Positions 1-4,676 of a stretch of 7,664 bases of DNA are shown here, in pieces. A model generated the notes under the pieces. It was given only the letters and a program-made list of their open reading frames with translations, was not told where the DNA came from and did not search any database. Source of the DNA: CAYJAD01 sp964371505 (GTDB lineage: Bacteria; Desulfobacterota; Desulfovibrionia; Desulfovibrionales; Desulfovibrionaceae); NCBI GenBank assembly GCA_964371505.1, contig CAYJNG010000111.1:1-7664 (forward strand), written 5' to 3'. A program made the position numbers and the translations under genes. The first letter of the stretch is position 1; each line of letters opens with the position of its first letter.

Positions 1-31
1 GTGCTCCTTCGACCAACTCGGACACCTCTCC
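1..31 (-). tRNA. tRNA-Ser, 5' part only (cut by window edge)
   Basis: Read on the minus strand, position 31 starts GGAGAGG (the 5' acceptor strand), followed by TG, then a D-arm TCC...GGA with an A-G-TTGG loop, and the first bases of the anticodon stem (GCAC). This GGAGAGGTGTCCGAG opening is typical of bacterial serine tRNAs. The anticodon, variable arm and 3' half lie outside the window, so the isoacceptor cannot be read; a GGA anticodon is a guess from resemblance of the 5' half to known tRNA-Ser(GGA). It is a gene of its own downstream of gpsA on the same strand, with its own likely promoter. Confidence 0.88.
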
Positions 32-46
32 GCACAAGCGAATGTC

Positions 47-75
47 TTTCTATGTGAAATCCACACTCTTGGCAA
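47..75 (-). promoter_or_regulatory. Likely sigma-70 promoter of tRNA-Ser
   Basis: On the minus strand there is TTGCCA (-35, positions 75-70), a 17-base spacer, and TAGAAA (-10, positions 52-47). Transcription would begin near position 40, roughly nine bases before the mature tRNA 5' end at 31, which leaves a short leader for RNase P. Immediately upstream of the -35 (positions 76-98) the strand is almost all A and T in tracts, which resembles the UP elements that boost stable-RNA promoters. The -35 matches consensus at 4 of 6 positions and the -10 at 4 of 6. The placement supports the call more than the hexamers do. Confidence 0.6.
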
Positions 76-85
76 GTACTTTTTT

Positions 86-145
86 TATATTTTTTTACAT
101 TTTTCATCTAAATAGCGAAAATAACAGAAAATATATTTTTTACAT
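86..145. repeat. AT-rich direct repeat pair between gpsA and tRNA-Ser
   Basis: TATATTTTTTTACAT occurs at 86-100, and TATATTTTTTACAT (one T shorter) at 132-145, 46 bases apart start to start. The whole 76-151 spacer is strikingly AT-rich and also holds the perfect palindrome AAAATATATTTT at 128-139. I see no GC-rich hairpin with a T tail here, so there is no convincing intrinsic terminator for gpsA. The repeats could be curved DNA or UP-element material for the tRNA promoter, or simply chance in low-complexity sequence. Confidence 0.5.
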
Positions 146-151
146 CCACTT

Positions 152-1150
152 TTATTCATCTCTTAAATGGCGAGCCATAAGCGCCATGGCGCACTCTCGT
201 GGTGGCATATGGCCATAAAGAATACTATACACGGCCGTGGTAATGGGAGCGCTAATGCCATGCTTTTGCACCATGGCATGCACAGCCTCAGTGGTTTTCA
301 CCCCTTCTGCCACCATGCCAAGGGAGTGAACAATATCCTCAAGGCTCTCCCCCTGCCCAAGGCGCAAGCCCACTTGCCTGTTGCGTGAAAGGTTACCATT
401 GGCCGTAAGCGTTAAATCTCCAAGGCCCGAAAGCCCCATAAAAGTAGCAGCATCTGCCCCGCACGCCACACCTAAACGACACATCTCTGCAAGGCTGCGC
501 GTTATAAGTGCCGCTCGGCTATTGTGTCCAAAGCCCAAGCCGTCGCACAAGCCCACAGCAATGGCCATAATATTTTTCAGCGCTCCGCCAAGCTCAATGC
601 CCACAATATCCTTACCGGAGTAACAACGAAAATTCGCCGTGGAGCATAACGCACGTAAACGCTGACCAAGCTCTTTAGTATCTGCCCCCAGCACCACAGC
701 TGTGGGATGGCCCTGCATCACTTCATCGGCAAAGGAAGGACCCGACAAAATAGCGTATTGCGGCGCTTTACCTTCCAGCGCCTCCATAACCACTTGGCGC
801 ATGGTTTTGGAGCTGTCACTTTCAAGCCCCTTGGCAGTATTAATAAGAATACACCCCGTGGGAAGATATTGAGAAATTTTTTGCAAATAGGCCCGCAAAG
901 CCTGAGCAGGTATGGCAAGCACGTACAAATCCTGCTGGCGAAGCTCCTCAAAAGATGTTGTGGCGCTTACCTGCTCATGCAGCGTATATTGCGTAACGTA
1001 CTGCGGATTTTTGTGCTGCTCGTTAATGCATTGCATGGTAGCCTCTTGGCGTACAAAAAGCCGCACCTTATGCCCTGCCTGCGCCAACACATGTGCCAAA
1101 GCTGTTCCCCAGCTTCCGCCACCCAATACCGCCACGCGCAATTTTTCCAT
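152..1150 (-). CDS. gpsA: Glycerol-3-phosphate dehydrogenase [NAD(P)+]
   Basis: This cytosolic enzyme reduces dihydroxyacetone phosphate to sn-glycerol 3-phosphate, the backbone for phospholipid synthesis. The 332-residue product has the usual family length. Visible motifs in order: the N-terminal Rossmann dinucleotide site VLGGGSWGTALA (residues 8-19), NTAKGLE with the conserved lysine at about 107, LSGPSFADEV, the catalytic-lysine helix ALKNIMAIAVG (K192), the substrate-binding stretch GLSGLGDLTLT...SRNR, and VAEGVKTTEAV near the end. I chose the ATG at 1150 because a strong AAAAGGAG lies nine bases upstream; an in-frame TTG at 1159 abuts that site and is too close. The gene is transcribed away from rpsU, so its promoter should lie in 1168-1313. 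The only candidate I see is weak (CAGCCA at 1233-1238 and CATATA at 1210-1215, read on the minus strand), so I do not list it. The gene appears intact. Confidence 0.96.
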   Translation of the reverse strand: MEKLRVAVLGGGSWGTALAHVLAQAGHKVRLFVRQEATMQCINEQHKNPQYVTQYTLHEQVSATTSFEELRQQDLYVLAIPAQALRAYLQKISQYLPTGCILINTAKGLESDSSKTMRQVVMEALEGKAPQYAILSGPSFADEVMQGHPTAVVLGADTKELGQRLRALCSTANFRCYSGKDIVGIELGGALKNIMAIAVGLCDGLGFGHNSRAALITRSLAEMCRLGVACGADAATFMGLSGLGDLTLTANGNLSRNRQVGLRLGQGESLEDIVHSLGMVAEGVKTTEAVHAMVQKHGISAPITTAVYSILYGHMPPRECAMALMARHLRDE

Positions 1151-1159
1151 ACCCTGCAA

Positions 1160-1167
1160 CTCCTTTT
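1160..1167 (-). promoter_or_regulatory. Ribosome binding site deciding the gpsA start
   Basis: AAAAGGAG on the minus strand ends nine bases before the ATG at 1150. This spacing fits initiation at 1150 and rules against the in-frame TTG at 1159, which begins directly after the site. Confidence 0.8.
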
Positions 1168-1250
1168 AGGTTAAACAAAGCCCCTGCCTGCAAAATATTG
1201 GCAGCCCACCATATAAAAGAACATACACCATTCAGCCACAGAAAAAAAGC

Positions 1251-1277
1251 TTGCATTATCTTTTTTAAGAATATAGG
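1251..1277 (+). promoter_or_regulatory. Candidate rpsU operon promoter
   Basis: TTGCAT (1251-1256) and TATAGG (1272-1277) are separated by 15 bases that include a T run. This would start transcription near 1284, about 30 bases before the rpsU start. The -10 has TATA but the spacing is short, and shifting either hexamer by one or two bases gives similar scores. It is the best candidate in the divergent gpsA-rpsU region, where a forward promoter for the operon is expected. Confidence 0.4.
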
Positions 1278-1298
1278 GTGTCCATTCGAGTTACTCAA

Positions 1299-1309
1299 GA
1301 GGGGGTGAT
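1299..1309 (+). promoter_or_regulatory. Strong ribosome binding site of rpsU
   Basis: GAGGGGGTGAT matches the 11-base complement of the 16S rRNA 3' end (AAGGAGGTGAT) at 9 positions. Its GG core sits eight bases before TTG at 1314. This places the start at that TTG and not at the in-frame GTG codons at 1278 or 1305; the latter lies inside the site itself. Confidence 0.75.
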
Positions 1310-1313
1310 TTCT

Positions 1314-1517
1314 TTGCCAGGTGTATTCCTTAACGAAGACGATTATAACTTCGATATCGCATTACGTCGCTTTAAAAAGCAAGTAGAAAAGGCTGGTGTT
1401 CTTTCTGAAATGAAAAAACGTCAACACTACGAAAAGCCAAGCGTTATGCGTAAAAAGAAGAAAGCCGCTGCTAGAAAGCGTCTTATGAAAAAGATCAGAA
1501 AGATGAACATGGGCTAG
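1314..1517 (+). CDS. rpsU: 30S ribosomal protein S21
   Basis: S21 is a small basic protein of the 30S subunit that sits near the anti-Shine-Dalgarno end of 16S rRNA and helps translation initiation. With a TTG start the product is 67 residues, beginning (M)PGVFLNEDDYNFDIALRRF, followed by KKQVEKAGVLSEMKKRQHYEKPS and a very basic tail (RKKKKAAARKRLMKKIRK). This is the complete family fold and the usual length. An in-frame GTG at 1278 would add twelve residues (MSIRVTQEGVIS) with no family resemblance, overlapping the ribosome binding site, so I reject it. rpsU heads the plus-strand operon, as in the E. coli macromolecular synthesis operon. Two stem-loops follow, which probably let S21 be made in excess of the downstream products. 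Confidence 0.95.
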   Translation: MPGVFLNEDDYNFDIALRRFKKQVEKAGVLSEMKKRQHYEKPSVMRKKKKAAARKRLMKKIRKMNMG

Positions 1518-1534
1518 ACCCCCATATTCAATAT

Positions 1535-1549
1535 AAGTGCTATGCACTT
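1535..1549 (+). other. Small stem-loop after rpsU
   Basis: AAGTGC (1535-1540) and GCACTT (1544-1549) form a perfect six-base stem with a three-base TAT loop, 17 bases after the rpsU stop codon. A short run ATATTCAATAT (1524-1534) lies just before it. There is no T tail, so it is not a terminator by itself. It could protect the rpsU 3' end or act with the larger hairpin downstream. Confidence 0.45.
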
Positions 1550-1567
1550 TGAGATGTCAGAGATCCT

Positions 1568-1612
1568 GCGGGGAATTCGCATATCGAATTCCCCGCCTTT
1601 ACTATTTGTTTT
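1568..1612 (+). terminator. Intrinsic terminator or attenuator between rpsU and yqeY
   Basis: GCGGGGAATTCG (1568-1579) and CGAATTCCCCGC (1585-1596) form a perfect 12-base stem with the loop CATAT, followed by a T-rich but interrupted tract (CTTTACTATTTGTTTT, 1597-1612). The stem is strong while the T tract is broken, which suggests partial rather than full termination. The genes downstream run on the same strand and I see no clear new promoter before yqeY, so some readthrough is likely. The E. coli operon has a comparable partial terminator directly after rpsU. Confidence 0.8.
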
Positions 1613-1632
1613 AGTACACAAAGGCCTTTCCC

Positions 1633-2088
1633 ATGACGTTAAATGAGCGCATTGAAAAAGATTACATCTCTGCCTACAAAGCTAAAGATCAACGTAAACT
1701 TGATGTATTACGCCTACTTAAAACCGCTGCAAAAAACCTCCTTGTGGAGTTAAAGCGCAACAATGGCACCCTTGAGGATGCTGAAATGATGGATGTGCTT
1801 TTACGCCAAGCCAAACAGCGTCAAGATTCCATCGTGCAATTTAACGATGCCGGGCGCCCCGATTTGGCCGAAAAAGAAGCTGCTGAACTGGTTATTTTAC
1901 AAGAATATTTACCGCAGCCTCTCACAGCAGAAGAATTAACCGCTGCCATTGATGCAGCCATAGCTGAAACAGGCGCTGCCAGCCCCAAAGATATGGGCAA
2001 GGTAATGAATGCCATCATGGCTGCCTATAAAGGACGTGTGGACGGCAAAAGCCTTTCCGCCACCATTAAGGAGCGTTTAAGCGCGTAA
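1633..2088 (+). CDS. yqeY: GatB/YqeY domain-containing protein
   Basis: This 151-residue cytosolic protein belongs to the YqeY family, which shares the C-terminal tRNA-contacting domain of GatB, the amidotransferase subunit that converts Glu-tRNA(Gln) to Gln-tRNA(Gln). Standalone YqeY has no firmly established function; a role in tRNA binding is inferred. Visible family features are an N-terminal helical region with VLRLLKTAAKN (about residues 25-35), RQAKQRQDSI, AGRPDLAEKEAAELVILQEYLP in the middle, then SPKDMGKVMNAIM and GRVDGKSLSATIKE at the C-terminus. The length is typical. The ATG at 1633 follows an AAGG at 1620-1624. The gene lies between the rpsU attenuator and mutS2, with a 16-base gap to mutS2, so the two are probably co-transcribed. 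The YqeY-primase neighbourhood recurs in many bacteria. Confidence 0.92.
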   Translation: MTLNERIEKDYISAYKAKDQRKLDVLRLLKTAAKNLLVELKRNNGTLEDAEMMDVLLRQAKQRQDSIVQFNDAGRPDLAEKEAAELVILQEYLPQPLTAEELTAAIDAAIAETGAASPKDMGKVMNAIMAAYKGRVDGKSLSATIKERLSA

Positions 2089-2104
2089 GCCCTTACAAAG
2101 CCTT

Positions 2105-4573
2105 ATGATACCTGCACGCACCTTCACAGCTCTCGAATTTGATAAGGTACTAGAGCACCTTGCCAACAAGTGTCTTTCTGCCTCTGCCAAGACGGCAGCT
2201 CTTGCCTTGCGCCCTTTGCAAAGCGCCCATGCCGCCACAGAAGCTGCACGCCTACATGATGAGTGCCGCACCTGGGCCGCCTTAGCTGAAGGTGCCATGC
2301 ACGGCTCAGATAAAAAAGGCTTTCGCATGGCGTCCTTTCCTGACGTGTCGTCCATTGCGCCTTTTTTACGTGCTCCCCACGCGCTTTTAGATCTTGACGC
2401 TTTATGGACCTTACGCGAAGTTTTGCGTATGGCCCACCAAGCAGCTCTTTCCGTAAAAACTTTGGCTGAATCTGCCCAAGGGGAAAACACTTGGCCGCGC
2501 CTTGTGGCCTTGGTAGAAGCCTCTCCCTTACCCGAAGCGCTTACCCAAGCCTTACGCCGCTGCCTTGGCGATGATGGCAATATTCGTGACGAAAGCTCAC
2601 CCGAACTTTTACTCGTACGCACAGAACTGCGTCGTTTACACCAAAGCTGTTTGCGCCGTGTTAAAGACTTTGCAAATGAATATAACATCTTGCACTATAT
2701 GCAAGACAGCTTTATGACGCTAGCTTCTGACCGCTACGTACTGCCTTTGAAGTCCAATTTTAAAGGTAGGTTGCAAGGCATTATTCACGACTGGTCGCAA
2801 ACAGGCGAAACATGCTATTTTGAGCCCATGTTCTTGGTAGAAGTAAATAACAATTTACAAGATTTAAAACGCCAAGAACGCGAAGAAGAGCGTAAAATTT
2901 TAGAATACCTCACAGCCCTTGTGCGTGAGGCTCTGCCCCTTGTGCAGCACGCCACGGACTTGCTCACCCGCATTGACCTTTTGCTAGCCTTGGAAAAATT
3001 GGCGCAAGATATGACACAGCACATGGCGCCAAAGCAGAGCACAAAAGTGCTTGGCAAAGCCGCTGCCAAAAGAGCCGCTTTTGAAGCCGGCATGCCAGTG
3101 CCACAATGCCATTATGTGCAGCTTATGGAGCAAGACGCCGATGTCTTCTTACCAGAAGCTCGCCACCCATTACTGGCGCTAAGCAGCAATGCCCAGCCCA
3201 TAGATATTTTGCTCAACAAAGGAGAGCGCGGGCTCGTGATTTCTGGGGGAAATGCCGGCGGTAAAACCGTCTGCCTAAAAACCCTTGGACTCATGGCGCT
3301 TATGAGTATGTGCGGCTTTCCCGTGCCTGTGGGCGCAGGGGCTCGTCTCCCCGCTTGGACGCATATTCATGCTTTTATTGGTGATTCTCAAAGCCTTGAA
3401 GACCATGTTTCTACCTTCACGGGGCAAATTCGTCAGCTTACCACCGCGTGGGAAGATGCCGATACCCACAGCCTTATTTTACTGGATGAATTTGGCGCCG
3501 GTACAGACCCTGCCCAAGGAGCCGCACTGGCACAAGCCGTACTCGATGGCCTTTTAGATAAAGACGCCACCGTCATGGCGGCAACGCACTTTCCTGCCTT
3601 AAAAACCTATGCCCTCACACGAGAGAAAGCGCGCGCCGCATCGGTACTTTTTGACCCCAGCACCAAGCGCCCTCTTTTCCGTTTAGCCTACGATCAAGTG
3701 GGTGCAAGCCAAGCCTTAGATGTGGCTCGTGAGCATGGTCTGCCCGAAAGTATTTTGCGCCGTGCTGAACATTATTTACTTATGGATGGCGAAGACACCA
3801 GCGCCCTCATAGAGCGCCTCAACGTCTTGGCCGTCAAGCGTGAAGAAGAAATCGACGCTTTAAAACGCGATCAAGTAGAGCAAAAACATAAGCAGCACCA
3901 ATTGCAAGAGCGCTTTGAGCGTGAGCGTACCAAGTTATACGAGGAAGTACGCACCAAGGCCTCTGAACTTATGCAAGCATGGAAAGCTGGTAAAGTTACG
4001 CATAAACAGGCGCTTAAAAACATGTCTACCCTACGTGCCGATTTGGCGCAAGACGGGGCTGTTTCCACAGAAAGAGCCGCGAGCCTTAAGCCTGTTACCG
4101 TGGACGCCTTGCGTGTGGGTTCCTTAGTTTTGCATAAAGCCTTTGGAAAAAAAGGAAAAGTGTGCGAGATAGACACACGCAAAAACCGTGTGCAATTGGA
4201 TATGGGCGGTGTAACTCTTTGGGCTGACATGAAAGACCTTGGCACGGGAACCGAAAGCGCGGGGCGCGCTCATGTGGAAAAAATGCCCAAAAGATCTGGC
4301 GGCGTGCTCACACGCACCGAGCCCACCGGCCCCCTACTCAGCCTTGACATACGTGGGCAACGCGCCGATGTAGCTCTTGGTCAATTGGGAACTTTTTTAG
4401 ATAAAGCCATACTTGCCAGCCGCGAAAGTGTGGAGATAGTACATGGGCGAGGTACAGGGGTTTTACGCAAAGAAGTGCACAACTTTTTACGTTCCTTCCC
4501 TGGCATTGAGAGCTTTGAATTGGCCCCAGAAGATAGGGGCGGTGATGGAATGACTATTGTACATTTGAGATAA
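2105..4573 (+). CDS. mutS2: Endonuclease MutS2 (MutS-like ATPase with Smr domain)
   Basis: The 822-residue product is slightly longer than the usual 770-800. MutS2 proteins lack the mismatch-recognition domain of MutS; they have been linked to suppression of recombination and, in Bacillus subtilis, to splitting collided ribosomes. Domains in order: the N-terminal core/clamp with YVLPLKSNFKGRLQGIIHD and the EP...VEVNNNLQDLKRQE stretch (about 210-265), Walker A GGNAGGKT (381-388), GDSQSLEDHVSTFTGQ (426-441), Walker B LILLDEFGAGTDP (457-469), a charged coiled coil (about 565-650), a KOW-like beta stretch (670-713), and a C-terminal Smr domain with LDIRG (747-751) and HGRGTG (780-785). Walker A differs from the common GPNTGGKT at two positions but keeps GKT. 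The ATG at 2105 has only poor Shine-Dalgarno resemblance, so translation may depend on coupling to yqeY, which ends 16 bases earlier. The gene appears intact. Confidence 0.94.
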   Translation: MIPARTFTALEFDKVLEHLANKCLSASAKTAALALRPLQSAHAATEAARLHDECRTWAALAEGAMHGSDKKGFRMASFPDVSSIAPFLRAPHALLDLDALWTLREVLRMAHQAALSVKTLAESAQGENTWPRLVALVEASPLPEALTQALRRCLGDDGNIRDESSPELLLVRTELRRLHQSCLRRVKDFANEYNILHYMQDSFMTLASDRYVLPLKSNFKGRLQGIIHDWSQTGETCYFEPMFLVEVNNNLQDLKRQEREEERKILEYLTALVREALPLVQHATDLLTRIDLLLALEKLAQDMTQHMAPKQSTKVLGKAAAKRAAFEAGMPVPQCHYVQLMEQDADVFLPEARHPLLALSSNAQPIDILLNKGERGLVISGGNAGGKTVCLKTLGLMALMSMCGFPVPVGAGARLPAWTHIHAFIGDSQSLEDHVSTFTGQIRQLTTAWEDADTHSLILLDEFGAGTDPAQGAALAQAVLDGLLDKDATVMAATHFPALKTYALTREKARAASVLFDPSTKRPLFRLAYDQVGASQALDVAREHGLPESILRRAEHYLLMDGEDTSALIERLNVLAVKREEEIDALKRDQVEQKHKQHQLQERFERERTKLYEEVRTKASELMQAWKAGKVTHKQALKNMSTLRADLAQDGAVSTERAASLKPVTVDALRVGSLVLHKAFGKKGKVCEIDTRKNRVQLDMGGVTLWADMKDLGTGTESAGRAHVEKMPKRSGGVLTRTEPTGPLLSLDIRGQRADVALGQLGTFLDKAILASRESVEIVHGRGTGVLRKEVHNFLRSFPGIESFELAPEDRGGDGMTIVHLR

Positions 4574-4584
4574 GGACTTATATA
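4557..4584 (+). promoter_or_regulatory. Weak candidate internal promoter before dnaG
   Basis: TTGTAC (4557-4562) overlaps the last codons of mutS2 and is followed after 16 bases by TATATA (4579-4584), with a second TATATA register at 4581. The AT-rich TATATATACA stretch is a plausible -10, while the -35 matches only the first three bases. A promoter here would give dnaG-rpoD expression independent of the rpsU promoter. Confidence 0.3.
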
Positions 4585-4594
4585 TACACAAAGT

Positions 4595-4617
4595 AAAAAG
4601 ATACTTCGTATTTTTTT
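4595..4617 (+). terminator. AU-rich hairpin with T tract between mutS2 and dnaG
   Basis: AAAAAGATAC (4595-4604) pairs with GTATTTTTTT (4608-4617) through ten positions including one G-U pair, around a TTC loop. The T run forms the descending arm, so as RNA it resembles a weak, bidirectional-type intrinsic terminator with almost no GC. At best it would reduce readthrough into dnaG. The stem is unstable enough that it may have no role. Confidence 0.35.
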
Positions 4618-4620
4618 GGA

Positions 4621-4657
4621 AGTAATGCAAACAAGGCCTCACACTAGAAGCATTACT
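4621..4657 (+). repeat. Inverted repeat upstream of dnaG
   Basis: AGTAATGC (4621-4628) and GCATTACT (4650-4657) are perfect eight-base inverted copies separated by 21 bases. No T run follows, so it is not a terminator. The spacing of 29 bases between arm starts, close to three helical turns, would suit a dimeric repressor. As RNA it would be a large-loop stem ending 20 bases before the dnaG start. Confidence 0.45.
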
Positions 4658-4676
4658 GCAAAGTAAAAGGATGCTC

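Larger units (their letters stand above)
4589..4674 (+). repeat. Imperfect 16-base direct repeat flanking the dnaG leader
   Basis: CAAAGTAAAAAGATAC at 4589-4604 and CAAAGTAAAAGGATGC at 4659-4674 agree at 14 of 16 positions and start exactly 70 bases apart. The second copy contains the dnaG ribosome binding site (AAAAGG). The first looks like a version of it in which AAAAGG has become AAAAAG and ATG has become ATA. An inverted repeat lies between the two copies. This could be a duplicated operator or initiation region, or a chance result of A-rich sequence. Confidence 0.5.

Noticed and set aside
707..1174. Plus-strand open frame of 155 codons opposite gpsA
   Set aside because: It lies antisense to a clear gpsA, has no recognisable family and no good ribosome binding site; it is a shadow frame.
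1278..1313. Upstream GTG start for rpsU adding twelve residues
   Set aside because: The extension matches no S21 N-terminus and its codons cover the strong ribosome binding site used by the TTG at 1314.
1574..1590. GAATTC palindromes in the rpsU hairpin as protein-binding sites
   Set aside because: They are simply the two arms of the terminator stem; no separate function is needed to explain them.
2077..2688. Minus-strand open frame of 203 codons opposite the start of mutS2
   Set aside because: Its product is rich in Ser, Arg and Ala without motifs, as expected from reading a coding strand backwards, and the sense frame is clearly MutS2.
4671..4676. ATG at 4671 as the dnaG start
   Set aside because: It directly abuts the AAAAGG site; the ATG at 4677 has a workable six-base spacing.
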